Assembly: GCF_005153485.1 (NCBI RefSeq)
Contig: NZ_CP039740.1
Location: 1,057,001-1,121,000 of the forward strand
DNA: 64,000 nucleotides
Origin: Pseudolabrys sp. FHR47
GTDB lineage: Bacteria; Pseudomonadota; Alphaproteobacteria; Rhizobiales; Xanthobacteraceae
Direction: 5' to 3'
The position numbers were made by a program, and so were the translations under genes. This document shows positions 1 to 7,135 of this stretch, piece by piece. The notes under the pieces are model-generated. The model ran no database searches. It saw only the letters and a program-made list of their open reading frames with translations, and was not told the origin of the DNA. The stretch's first letter is position 1; every line of letters begins with the position of its first letter.

Positions 1-6
1 AGGAAG

Positions 7-38
7 ACGTGGATGGCCGGGACAAGCCCGGCCATGAC
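7..38. repeat. dispersed palindromic repeat, copy 1
   Basis: A 32-base stretch is the exact reverse complement of 47662-47693. It carries the inverted arms ATGGCCGGG and CCCGGCCAT around a short ACAAG centre. Such repeats lie between genes throughout Bradyrhizobium-like genomes. Here it sits 3' of the zinc-binding protein gene and could help end or stabilise its transcript. Confidence 0.8.
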
Positions 39-48
39 AAGAAGAGTA

Positions 49-942
49 TCACGAATTCTGCGTATCCAGTGCCTTGTCGAGGGCGTCGAGCTGGCTCAGC
101 ATCCAGTCGACGAAGGACTTGTCTGCCGGCTGGGTCTCGGTGACACCGACCACGGGGATTTTGGCCTCCTTGGCGATATCGACCAGACGCTGTGCCAGCT
201 TCTCCGAGACCTGCGAATTGTAGAGCAGCACCTTCACCTTTCGGGTTTTCAGGTCGGTCTCGAAGGCGGCGATGTCGCGGGCGCTCGGCTCGGATTCGTT
301 CATCAGCGCCATCTGGAATTTCTCGTTGCGCATGGTCAGGCCAAGCACCTCCGCCATCAGGCCGAACACCGGCTCGGTGGCGGTCACCGGCTTGCCCTTG
401 TGCTTGTCGCGGAGCTGGGCGACGCGCTGGGTGATGCGCTCGAGGTCGGCGAGCACCTTGTCGAGGTTGGCGCCGTAGTCGGCGGCGTGGGCGGCATCGG
501 CCTTGGTGAGCGCGGCGGCGATGGCCTTGGCCACCGCCGGCATGGTCGCGGGCGCGTACCACAGATGCGGGTTGCCGCCGTGCTTGGCCTTCACGACCCT
601 GGCGGCTTCGACGGTGATGCGGTCCTTGCGCGGCGAGGCCTTCAGCAGCTTCTCCATCCACTCGTCATAGTGCCCGCCGTTGAAGATCACGATCTTGGCG
701 TCGGCGACCTGGCGCACCTGGCCGGGCGTGGCCTCGAAGGAATGCGGGTCCTGGTCAGGATTGGCGATGATGTTCGAGACGGAGACGTGGGCGCCGCCGA
801 TCTGGGCGGCGATGCCGCCGTAGAAATTTTCGGCGGCCAGGACCTTGAGGGGGCCGCCGGCGGTCTGGGCCTGGGCGGACGCAAAGGGCAGGGCGAGAAG
901 CGCGACAAAGGCCGCGAAATGAACGATGGAGCGGGCGCGCAT
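49..942 (-). CDS. znuA: zinc ABC transporter substrate-binding protein (ZnuA-like)
   Basis: Periplasmic solute-binding protein of the cluster A-I (ZnuA/TroA) family, which captures Zn2+ or Mn2+ for an ABC importer. A signal peptide (residues 1-26, ending AQA) is followed by metal-ligand histidine motifs DPHSFE (H67) and NPHLWY (H126), and the conserved late motif ETQPAD. The length of 297 aa is normal. I start at the ATG at 942 because it is preceded by GAAGAGG and begins the signal peptide; a longer reading frame to 1032 would run through the Zur box. No permease or ATPase gene is adjacent, so partners lie outside the window or elsewhere. Zinc is favoured over manganese because of the upstream operator. 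Confidence 0.9.
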   Translation of the reverse strand: MRARSIVHFAAFVALLALPFASAQAQTAGGPLKVLAAENFYGGIAAQIGGAHVSVSNIIANPDQDPHSFEATPGQVRQVADAKIVIFNGGHYDEWMEKLLKASPRKDRITVEAARVVKAKHGGNPHLWYAPATMPAVAKAIAAALTKADAAHAADYGANLDKVLADLERITQRVAQLRDKHKGKPVTATEPVFGLMAEVLGLTMRNEKFQMALMNESEPSARDIAAFETDLKTRKVKVLLYNSQVSEKLAQRLVDIAKEAKIPVVGVTETQPADKSFVDWMLSQLDALDKALDTQNS

Positions 943-974
943 GGCAACCTCTTCAGGGGTGGAGGACGGTTGCC

Positions 975-997
975 GGACTGTAATATTATAACATTTC
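975..997. promoter_or_regulatory. Zur box (zinc uptake regulator operator)
   Basis: A 23-bp imperfect palindrome matches the known Zur consensus GAAATGTTATA-N-TATAACATTTC. The right half (987-997) is an 11/11 match and the left half (975-985) 8/11. It lies about 33 bp upstream of the znuA-like start, where bound Zur would block transcription when zinc is sufficient. It is AT-rich in a GC-rich background. Confidence 0.85.
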
Positions 998-1132
998 CTC
1001 TGACAAGCCCGCTTCTCCAGCTTTGCGCTCAAGTTGCTGTCTTGCTCGCTTTTACCTCTTTGATCAGGGCCTTAAGGGGCGCTATCACGACCCCGCGCCG
1101 GGAGCGACGGCCGGGCCAATTGGATCGAAATC

Positions 1133-1348
1133 ATGGCGACGCTGAACCGGGACGTGCTGGCAAGCTATCTGGCCGAGATGCCGGCCGGGCACATCTTCGA
1201 CCTGCCCTACGAGCAATTTGCAGGCCTATTTCCACCCGGCGAGCCGGACCCGTTCTCACGCGCGGCCTTGCGCGCCTTCGCCAATGATTGTGGCTGCGAT
1301 CTCGTTCAGATTGTCGCGGAAGGGCGCTACGAGCTGCGCAAGCGCTAG
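1133..1348 (+). CDS. small hypothetical protein
   Basis: A 71-aa reading frame starting at ATG 1133, divergent from the zinc-binding protein gene. It is soluble, acidic to neutral, without membrane segments, and has ordinary residue usage unlike the Arg/Ala/Pro-rich shadow frames around it. The middle reads LPYEQFAGLFPPGEPD, followed by a helix-like AALRAFANDCG. There is only a weak GGAT before the start. I do not recognise the family. No antisense frame in this stretch is more convincing. Confidence 0.6.
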   Translation: MATLNRDVLASYLAEMPAGHIFDLPYEQFAGLFPPGEPDPFSRAALRAFANDCGCDLVQIVAEGRYELRKR

Positions 1349-1351
1349 CGA

Positions 1352-1395
1352 GCAATTACAGGAAAAGTGGAAGCCGGTTTTCCGTCCGGAATTGC
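1352..1395. repeat. dispersed palindrome, GAAAAGTGG...CCGGTTTTC type, copy 1
   Basis: Imperfect inverted repeat with ends GCAATT/AATTGC around the core GGAAAAGTGGAAGCCGGTTTTCC. The same core recurs at 23812-23860 and 44052-44100 with different but still complementary ends. It lies just 3' of the small gene ending at 1348 and between two convergent genes. Confidence 0.75.
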
Positions 1396-1402
1396 GAGCA
1401 AA

Positions 1403-1579
1403 TCAACCGAAACGGCGGCCCACGCGGACGTCGCGCTGCACCCGGCGGATTTCGTCTTCCAACCGCTTGATCTCGCGGGTCATCTCGGTGAGGGCCCGCA
1501 GATAGCTCTCGTTGATGTCCCGCTGCGAGATCTGGGCTCGCGCGTTCTGCAGGAAATTCTCAACAGCGGCTAACGACAT
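1403..1579 (-). CDS. small coiled-coil hypothetical protein
   Basis: A 58-aa protein starting MSLAAVENFL, highly charged and predicted almost wholly helical, with heptad-like spacing in TREIKRLEDEIRRVQRD (about residues 33-49), so probably a short coiled coil. The ATG at 1579 is preceded by TTGAGG; a longer frame to 1645 adds a proline-rich stretch that looks untranslated. Small proteins of this look are common in Hyphomicrobiales without an assigned role. It converges with the 1133-1348 gene across a palindromic repeat. Confidence 0.65.
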   Translation of the reverse strand: MSLAAVENFLQNARAQISQRDINESYLRALTEMTREIKRLEDEIRRVQRDVRVGRRFG

Positions 1580-1639
1580 GACGGCCTCAAGGATAACGAA
1601 GACGCGCCCGGGCGGTGCCCGTGGCTGATTGAGCCTAGG

Positions 1640-2030
1640 CTTCAAGAGTGAACAAACCTGAAAAGCGGCCGCTAAACTTTGGCGGTGCGGCGCCGAGGGC
1701 GAGGGGCGGGGCCGAGTCGGAGTCTAGCGAGGCAGCCGGATGTTAGACCACCCGGCTGCCTCTGGCCCGGACAAACGGCATCACTAATCTGTCGGGCTGG
1801 CGGCAGACTACCAAGGGGCCATGGCGCCGCGTTCCGTAGTCTCATCTGGTGGTTAAGCGGCGTGGTAAAGGGCCGCACGCGCCAGGCCCTGGCCCGTTCA
1901 TGCAGAAACCGCAGGGATTACGCCGTAGCCGGCTGTCGCCCTGAGGACACACCGGTGTGGGTTTCGTCGCCGGCGTGTTGCATGGCTGGGCGATGCTCAG
2001 CAATATGCGCGCAAATCATCAGAGTGCCCC
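1640..2030. other. non-coding stretch with strong hairpins before the L,D-transpeptidase gene
   Basis: No convincing gene. It holds an 11-bp perfect stem (1729-1739 with 1752-1762), a weaker stem TCTGTCG/CGGCAGA near 1790-1807, a third stem AGACTAC/GTAGTCT (about 1805-1842), and a 12-bp perfect palindrome CACACCGGTGTG at 1948-1959. Three successive hairpins could be an untranslated leader or a small RNA. I could not match it to 6S, SRP, tmRNA or RNase P RNA by eye. Confidence 0.4.
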
Positions 2031-2651
2031 ATGAATCGCCCGAAAATCACGACCGAATCCGCCGTTCGTCTGTCCCGTCGCGCGTTTACCCTGGGCCTGC
2101 CCTTGTTCGCGGCCGGCTGCATGACCGCCAATTACGGCTATGTCAGCGATGGTGGCCATGCCATTTCCGCGGTCGAGAATGTCGACCCGAGCCTGATGCG
2201 GACCGAGGTCGCTTGGACGGGCAATGAGAAGCCGGGCACTGTGGTGGTCAATATCGGCCAGCGCCGGCTTTACCTGGTGCAGGGCGGTGGCCGGGCGATC
2301 CGCTACGGCGTCGGTGTCGGCCGCAGCGAGGGCGCCAACTTCCGCGGCACCGCCGTGATCGGCCGCAAGGAGAAGTGGCCGCACTGGACGCCGACCGAAT
2401 CCATGATGTCGGCGATTCCGCGCTACCGTGCCTATGCCGGCGGCATGCCGGGCGGTCCCGAAAACCCGCTCGGTCCGCGCGCGCTTTATCTCTACCGCGG
2501 CGGCAAGGACACCTATTTCCGTCTCCACGGCACCATCGAGCCGGAGACGATCGGTACGGCGGTGTCGAGCGGATGCATCCGCTTGTTCAACCAGGACATC
2601 CTCGACCTTTATGAGCGCGTGCCGATCGGCGCGACGGTCAAGGTGATCTGA
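2031..2651 (+). CDS. L,D-transpeptidase (YkuD domain) with Tat/lipoprotein-like signal
   Basis: Peptidoglycan cross-linking enzyme of the ErfK/YbiS/YkuD family, acting in the periplasm. The N-terminus has a twin-arginine-like motif (LSRRAF, residues about 14-19) and a lipobox ending AAGC, so it is probably exported and possibly lipidated. The catalytic signature is complete: H166 in RLHGT, then the GTAVSSGCIRL block with active cysteine C182. The length of 206 aa is usual for single-domain rhizobial members. It forms either 3-3 peptide cross-links or links to outer-membrane proteins; sequence alone does not decide. It appears to be monocistronic. Confidence 0.9.
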   Translation: MNRPKITTESAVRLSRRAFTLGLPLFAAGCMTANYGYVSDGGHAISAVENVDPSLMRTEVAWTGNEKPGTVVVNIGQRRLYLVQGGGRAIRYGVGVGRSEGANFRGTAVIGRKEKWPHWTPTESMMSAIPRYRAYAGGMPGGPENPLGPRALYLYRGGKDTYFRLHGTIEPETIGTAVSSGCIRLFNQDILDLYERVPIGATVKVI

Positions 2652-2694
2652 GCCGGCTTGCGGCGCCGCGATCGCGGCGCCGGTCGCGCATCCG

Positions 2695-3162
2695 TCAGCC
2701 GCACCGTTTGGCGACGAGGTGGTCGAGTGACACCGGTCCCGGCCCGCGTGTCATCAGCAGCAGGAAGCAGGCCGCCCAGGTGCCGTGGGTCGGCCAGGCG
2801 TCCGGATAGACGAAAATCTCGATCACCAAAGTCATGCCGAGCAGCGCCAGCGCCGAGAAGCGCGTGGCGAGGCCGAAGACCAGCAGTACCGGAAACAGAT
2901 GTTCGGCGATGGCCGCGAGATAGGCCGCCGGCACCGGGTCGATCAGCGGCAGACGATATTCGCTGCGGAACAGCTCGATGGCGCTTTCCGATAATCGGAA
3001 ACCATCCACCTTCGTCTGCCCGGACTGCCAGAACACGCCGGCGATTGCGATCCGTGTGATCAGCGCCACAAACCAGTACGGGATGGCTTCCATCAAAGAG
3101 ATGGCGCGCTTCACCAGCGCGGCCGGCATGGGTGTCGACGTTGTCGTCAATGTCTGGCTCAT
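2695..3162 (-). CDS. DoxX family membrane protein (bufferin operon)
   Basis: A small integral membrane protein of 155 aa with about four hydrophobic segments and the DoxX-type start of the domain ([20 protein letters not shown]). DoxX proteins are often encoded with the DUF2282/DUF692/DUF2063 set and are thought to act in membrane redox steps. It is the last gene of the operon: its ATG overlaps the bufC stop by four bases (ATGA), so it is translationally coupled. Its exact role in bufferin maturation or copper handling is unknown. Confidence 0.88.
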   Translation of the reverse strand: MSQTLTTTSTPMPAALVKRAISLMEAIPYWFVALITRIAIAGVFWQSGQTKVDGFRLSESAIELFRSEYRLPLIDPVPAAYLAAIAEHLFPVLLVFGLATRFSALALLGMTLVIEIFVYPDAWPTHGTWAACFLLLMTRGPGPVSLDHLVAKRCG

Positions 3163-3947
3163 GATGCGGTGTCTTTCATGGACGAAGGAATAACAAGTCT
3201 GATTGCCAATTCGGTGCCGATCAGTCCGGCGAGATTGACGGCAAGATCGAAAGCGGCGTCTGCGTTGGTTGCGGCAGTGGCTGCTTCACCGAGCGGCATG
3301 CCGGAGGCGAGCGCCTCGAGAAACGCCGCACCGCCTCGCGGAAGCTGACGTATTTCGACGTCGCCGCGCGGCCGTGCGATAATCGCATCCTCCGGCCCGT
3401 AATCCTCGATCGAAGCCGGCTCCATGTTGCCGGAATTCATCGACCAGATCGTCACTACCGGAAATGCTGAACGCACAATACGGAGCGACGGATGCAGCAC
3501 GACGCGGAGTTCGCCCAGCCTATCCGTATCGACGCCCTGCCACGCCGCGGCATCGAGCGGCGCGGCGTCGGCGGCGTGATAGGCCTGCGTGCGCGCGAAT
3601 TCGAGCCGCGCCACGTCGGCAAGATACGGGATTTCCGCCGCCGGCCCGAACCGCTCGATGAATGCGGGAAAGCGCTCGCCGTAATTCATCATGACGGGCG
3701 AGCGCGGCGGCTCGCTGGAAACATAGACGCGCGCCAGGCCCATGAAGAACTCTGTGCCGACGATTCTTTCCGTCGCCGGAAACTGCGTGCGCAGGGCTTC
3801 GCTCAAACCGACAATGACATTGTTGCGATAGACCGCGAAGCGCTTCTGCGGTGTGCGGGCCGTATGTGACGAAACAGACCGCGGCACGAGACGCTCCGAA
3901 TCGAGCAGCGCGCCGGCAAACTGGTCCTGGGTCTGGAATGCGCTCAT
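3159..3947 (-). CDS. bufC: BufC-like protein (DUF2063), bufferin maturation partner
   Basis: A 262-aa protein of the DUF2063 (HvfC/BufC) family. The N-terminal half has the family pattern: [29 protein letters not shown] (residues about 36-64 in two blocks), [15 protein letters not shown] and YLADVARLE. Members are described as accessory or recognition proteins that deliver the peptide precursor to the multinuclear iron oxidase encoded next door. The start overlaps the bufB stop as TAATG. Two-domain length fits the family; the C-terminal half is more divergent. Confidence 0.85.
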   Translation of the reverse strand: MSAFQTQDQFAGALLDSERLVPRSVSSHTARTPQKRFAVYRNNVIVGLSEALRTQFPATERIVGTEFFMGLARVYVSSEPPRSPVMMNYGERFPAFIERFGPAAEIPYLADVARLEFARTQAYHAADAAPLDAAAWQGVDTDRLGELRVVLHPSLRIVRSAFPVVTIWSMNSGNMEPASIEDYGPEDAIIARPRGDVEIRQLPRGGAAFLEALASGMPLGEAATAATNADAAFDLAVNLAGLIGTELAIRLVIPSSMKDTAS

Positions 3948-4804
3948 TATGCGGCCTCCTGTGCCACGGCACGTTCGAGAATGCGGGCCGCCGCGCGCGC
4001 CTCATTGGCGAGCACCGGCCAGGCCGGCACGTCGTTGTCCCATTCGATCAAGGTGGCGACCGGCCCGGTGCGGGCGATGACCGCCTCATAGAGCGACCAG
4101 ACTGGATCGGCGACGGGCGTGCCGTGGGCGTCGATCAGCAGCGGCGCGCCAGCGTCGTCGCTCTGCGCGTCGTGGCCGCCGAGATGAATCTCTTTGACGC
4201 GCGCCAGCGGAAACGTGGCGAGATAGGCCGCCGGGTCGGTGCCGTGATTGGTGGCGCTGACAAAGACGTTGTTGACGTCGAGCAGCAGACCGCAGCCGGT
4301 GCGCCGCGCCACTTCATCTAGGAATTCGGTTTCCGGGATCGTGCTGTCGACGAAGGTGACGTAGGTCGACGGATTTTCCAGCAGCATCTCGCGGCCGAGC
4401 ACGCTCTGCACTGTGTCGATATGCTCGCAGACCCGCGCCAGCGTCTCTTTGGTATAGGGCAGCGGTAGCAGGTCGTTGTAGAAGAATTCGCCGTGCGACG
4501 ACCACGCGAGATGCTCAGAGAAGCTCTTTGGGTGATGCCGGTCGCACAAGGTCTTGAGCCGGGTGAGATGTGCGCGGTCGAGCGGACCGGCGCCGCCGAT
4601 CGACAGGCCGACGCCATGCACCGACAGCGCAAAGTGCTCGCGCAGAGCGTTCAGTTGCGCATGCGGTGGGCCGCCGTCGCCCATATAGTTCTCGGCGTGA
4701 ATTTCGATGAATCCGATCGGTGCCTCGCCGGCGAGAATGTCGGCCAGATGCTGCGGCTTGAAACCGACGCCGGCGGCGGCGGGAAGGCAGGATGCGATGG
4801 GCAT
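3947..4804 (-). CDS. bufB: BufB-like multinuclear non-heme iron oxidase (DUF692)
   Basis: A 285-aa member of the DUF692 (MNIO) family, relatives of MbnB and TglH, which use iron to rearrange cysteines of peptide substrates. Likely metal ligands are all present: EIHAEN (H36, E38, N39), SEHLAW (H98), ND at 110-111, ENPSTY (E143), DVNN (D176), EIHLGGHD (H207, H211) and IDAHG (H227). The ATG at 4804 gives the normal family N-terminus (VGFKPQHL at 13-20); upstream reading continues into the bufA 3' end in another frame. By analogy it converts BufA cysteines to thiooxazole-type groups. Substrate is inferred from context. Confidence 0.9.
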   Translation of the reverse strand: MPIASCLPAAAGVGFKPQHLADILAGEAPIGFIEIHAENYMGDGGPPHAQLNALREHFALSVHGVGLSIGGAGPLDRAHLTRLKTLCDRHHPKSFSEHLAWSSHGEFFYNDLLPLPYTKETLARVCEHIDTVQSVLGREMLLENPSTYVTFVDSTIPETEFLDEVARRTGCGLLLDVNNVFVSATNHGTDPAAYLATFPLARVKEIHLGGHDAQSDDAGAPLLIDAHGTPVADPVWSLYEAVIARTGPVATLIEWDNDVPAWPVLANEARAAARILERAVAQEAA

Positions 4805-4833
4805 GCTCGGGCTCGCGGAATGATAAGAGAGGG

Positions 4834-4860
4834 GGGAGGCGCGCGGGGATCGCGCCTCCC
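4834..4860 (-). promoter_or_regulatory. intercistronic hairpin between bufA and bufB
   Basis: A perfect 10-bp GC-rich stem (GGGAGGCGCG paired with CGCGCCTCCC, seven-base loop) lies in the 68-bp gap between bufA and bufB. There is no U-tract, so it is more likely an attenuator or 3'-end stabiliser giving more precursor peptide than enzyme message, a layout common in peptide-maturation operons. Confidence 0.6.
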
Positions 4861-4872
4861 GAGAGTGAGAGA

Positions 4873-5163
4873 TCAGCTCTTGATGGCGGTCAGAGAGCCC
4901 ATGCCCTTCGGCGTCTTCATCGTGGTGCAGGTGCCCTTGGCGACGTACTTCCAGGCATTGCCCTGATAGTCGACCTTGGAGGTGCCGGCGCAGGTGGTGC
5001 CGGGGCCGGCCGCACAGTCGTTCTTGCCGGCGAGCGCGACGCCGTAGCACTTGTCGGCGTTTGCCTGGACAGGCGCCGGCCCGGCCGAAGCGACCGAGAT
5101 CATGGTAAAAGCGGCGGCCAGCGAACCGGCGAGCGTCGTGGCGGCGATGGCAGTCTTCGTCAT
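4873..5163 (-). CDS. bufA: bufferin-type copper peptide precursor (DUF2282)
   Basis: A 96-aa secreted precursor of the DUF2282 family. Residues 1-27 are a signal peptide ending ASA, followed by the family core [20 protein letters not shown], and WKYVAKGTC. The four cysteines are C39, C50, C58 and C79. Related peptides (bufferins) are reported to be ribosomally made, modified on cysteines by BufB/BufC, and to bind copper in the periplasm. Position as first gene, the following hairpin and the downstream maturation genes all support this. The modified residues cannot be read from sequence. Confidence 0.88.
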   Translation of the reverse strand: MTKTAIAATTLAGSLAAAFTMISVASAGPAPVQANADKCYGVALAGKNDCAAGPGTTCAGTSKVDYQGNAWKYVAKGTCTTMKTPKGMGSLTAIKS

Positions 5164-5230
5164 AGGATGATCCTTCCTCGTGAGGCGTTTACCGATGTGG
5201 CGCGGGTCTCTCCCGGCTCACATTCGGTCT

Positions 5231-5256
5231 TTCGCGGTGGAGGCCGTCCGCGTTAC
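5231..5256 (-). promoter_or_regulatory. SigF-type promoter of the buf operon
   Basis: On the minus strand reads GTAACG, 16 bases, CGAA, matching the promoter pattern known for Caulobacter SigF (GTAACC-N16-CGAA). It lies about 70 bp upstream of the bufA ATG. The same elements occur before the sigma gene, linking both units into one regulon. Confidence 0.75.
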
Positions 5257-5312
5257 ACCGCTCACGTTTTTGTGTTGCCTCGCCACGAATGCTATTTTTT
5301 GCAATGAAGCGC

Positions 5313-5337
5313 GTAACAAAGACCCAAATCATACGAA
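5313..5337 (+). promoter_or_regulatory. SigF-type autoregulatory promoter
   Basis: GTAACA, 15 bases, CGAA on the plus strand, 20 bp before the TTG start of the sigma gene. Spacing is one base shorter than in the bufA promoter. Transcription would begin near 5344, just before the AAGGAG at 5346-5351, giving a very short leader and positive autoregulation. Confidence 0.65.
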
Positions 5338-5356
5338 TGAAGATTAAGGAGCGGGC

Positions 5357-5896
5357 TTGAGCGACGCCGGTTGGTCAGACCTGATGCGCGCCGCCAATGG
5401 CGGCGATGCGGAGGCCTACGAGCGCCTGCTGCGCGCGATCGCCGCGGCGTTGCGCGCGCCGATCAGGCGCAATCTGCTGCGTGCGGGACGCTCGGCCGCT
5501 GACGTGGAAGACGTGGTTCAGGAGGTTCTGCTTGCCGTGCATCTGAAGCGGCATACATGGGACAGCGAACGCCCGATCGAGCCCTGGGTGCATGCGATCG
5601 CCCGTTACAAGGTCGTCGATGCGTTGCGCCGGCGCACCGGAAAATTCGATCTGTCGATCGACGAATTCTCCGAGACGCTGGCGGCCGAGGAGCCTGAGCC
5701 GTCTGCGTCGCCGGGCGAGGTTGCGCGCCACTTGGAGCGTCTGCCGACCGGGCAGCGCAGTGTGGTGCAGGCGATCGCGGTCGAAGGCCGTTCGATCGGC
5801 GAAGCGGCAGAGCGCTTGAGCATGACGGCGGGTGCGGTCCGGGTCGCGTTGCATCGCGGTCTGGCGGCGCTGGCGAAACAACTGGGACAGAACTGA
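5357..5896 (+). CDS. sigF: ECF sigma factor, SigF-like
   Basis: A 179-aa extracytoplasmic-function sigma factor. Region 2 is seen in RRNLLRAGRSAADVEDVVQE through EPWVHAIARYKVVDALRR, and region 4 in the C-terminal helix-turn-helix around RSIGEAAERLSMTAGAVRVALHRGL. I use the TTG at 5357, which has AAGGAG six bases upstream; no ATG fits. It is followed after one base by the NrsF-like gene, and stands divergent from the buf operon. In Caulobacter the SigF/NrsF pair controls the DUF2282 operon under metal stress, and the promoters seen here argue for the same wiring. Confidence 0.92.
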   Translation: MSDAGWSDLMRAANGGDAEAYERLLRAIAAALRAPIRRNLLRAGRSAADVEDVVQEVLLAVHLKRHTWDSERPIEPWVHAIARYKVVDALRRRTGKFDLSIDEFSETLAAEEPEPSASPGEVARHLERLPTGQRSVVQAIAVEGRSIGEAAERLSMTAGAVRVALHRGLAALAKQLGQN

Positions 5897-5897
5897 G

Positions 5898-6536
5898 ATG
5901 CGGACGGACGATCTGGTTCAGGCCCTGGTGGCCGATCGCGCAGCGGCAGCACCGCCGCTCGGCAGGCAATTCGCTTGGGCACTCGGCTCGGGACTTGTCC
6001 TGTCGGCAGCCGGATTTCTGTTGGTGCTCGCCCCACGCGCCGATATCGCCGGAGCGCTTGGCACGGTGCGCTTCGACATCAAGATCGTCGAGGTGATCCT
6101 GCTGGCGACGACGGCTTTCGCTCTTGTCTTGCAGGTTGGCCGACCCGTGCCGGCGCCGGGCTGGCGTGTCGCCGCGCTTGCGGCGGCTCCGGTATTGTTG
6201 GCGGTCGCGGTTGTCGCCGAGCTGCTCACCGTCCCCTCGAGCCAGTGGCTCGTCCGGCTGGTGGGCACCAATTCGCGGGTCTGCCTGACCGCGATCCCGC
6301 TAATGTCACTGCCGCTGCTGGCGGCGTTCATGGTTGTTCTCAGGCGCGGCGCGCCGGCCTCGAGCACTGTCGCGGGGGCGGTGGCCGGTCTCGCCGCCAG
6401 CGGCCTCGCGGCCGTCCTCTATGCCACCCATTGCCCCGATGATTCGCCGCTCTTCGTCGCCGTCTGGTATCCGATCGCAATCGGTGGCGTGACCCTCGCC
6501 GGCGCGTTGCTCGGGCGCTTTTTACTCCGGTGGTAG
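5898..6536 (+). CDS. nrsF: NrsF-like membrane anti-sigma factor (DUF1109)
   Basis: A 212-aa integral membrane protein with six hydrophobic segments, typical of DUF1109/NrsF. The two cysteines considered the metal/redox sensors in Caulobacter NrsF are both present, in NSRVCLTAIP (C129) and YATHCPDDSP (C179), each in the expected motif. It starts at ATG 5898, one base after the sigma stop, so translation is coupled. Role: hold SigF at the membrane and release it on metal stress. Earlier in-frame starts lie inside the sigma gene and are rejected. Confidence 0.88.
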   Translation: MRTDDLVQALVADRAAAAPPLGRQFAWALGSGLVLSAAGFLLVLAPRADIAGALGTVRFDIKIVEVILLATTAFALVLQVGRPVPAPGWRVAALAAAPVLLAVAVVAELLTVPSSQWLVRLVGTNSRVCLTAIPLMSLPLLAAFMVVLRRGAPASSTVAGAVAGLAASGLAAVLYATHCPDDSPLFVAVWYPIAIGGVTLAGALLGRFLLRW

Positions 6537-6730
6537 CCGCGGGTGGCTCGATACCACTCCAATTTCATGATCGTCCGGCAGAATCGTTAATCGGTCAGCG
6601 GTAACACGTCCGTTCGGCGCAGGGCCGCCGGAACCCAAGCGCGCTTTCGGGCATTACCGGGGCGGGCCATATTGCGAACTCAATCTGACGGCCTGTTTCG
6701 CGTCTTACGTCAATTCGACATCCCGGGAGA

Positions 6731-7006
6731 ATGAACATGCTCAAGAAGGTGTTGGTGGTGGGTGCCTTGGCCCTCGCACTCGGCGGTTGTGAAACCGCGC
6801 GGCAGGATCGTATGGCGGGTGGCGCCCTGATCGGCGGCGGCACTGGCGCGCTGATTGGCGGTCTCGCCAGCAGGTCGGCTGGCGGCGCGGTTGCCGGTGG
6901 TCTGATCGGTGCTGCGGCCGGCGCGATCATCGCGGACGCGACCCGTCCGGGCCGCTGCTACTATCACGACCGTTACGGCCGCCGTCACTACGTGCGCTGC
7001 CGCTAA
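6731..7006 (+). CDS. glycine-zipper 2TM-type outer membrane lipoprotein
   Basis: A 91-aa precursor with a lipoprotein signal ending LALGGC (Cys20 would be lipidated). It is followed by alternating small residues: GGALIGGGTGALIGGLASRSAGG and AGGLIGAAAGAI, a glycine-zipper pattern able to form two tight membrane or oligomer helices. The tail is basic and aromatic (RYGRRHY). Rhizobiales have many such envelope lipoproteins of unclear function. GGGAGA precedes the ATG at 6731; an ATG two codons later is possible. A strong terminator follows. Confidence 0.85.
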   Translation: MNMLKKVLVVGALALALGGCETARQDRMAGGALIGGGTGALIGGLASRSAGGAVAGGLIGAAAGAIIADATRPGRCYYHDRYGRRHYVRCR

Positions 7007-7029
7007 GATTTTTTCCATTCGACGGACGG

Positions 7030-7054
7030 AAAGGCCGCCTTCGGGCGGCCTTTT
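7030..7054 (+). terminator. Rho-independent terminator
   Basis: A 10-bp stem AAAGGCCGCC/GGCGGCCTTT capped by a UUCG tetraloop and ending in TTTT, 23 bp after the lipoprotein stop codon. Confidence 0.9.
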
Positions 7055-7135
7055 GCGTTTCGGAGCGCGAAAAGAGCGCTTTTGCACCTCCCGCTGCGAG
7101 CCCTTATATGTGCGCGGCAAGGGAGCCCATTTCTC

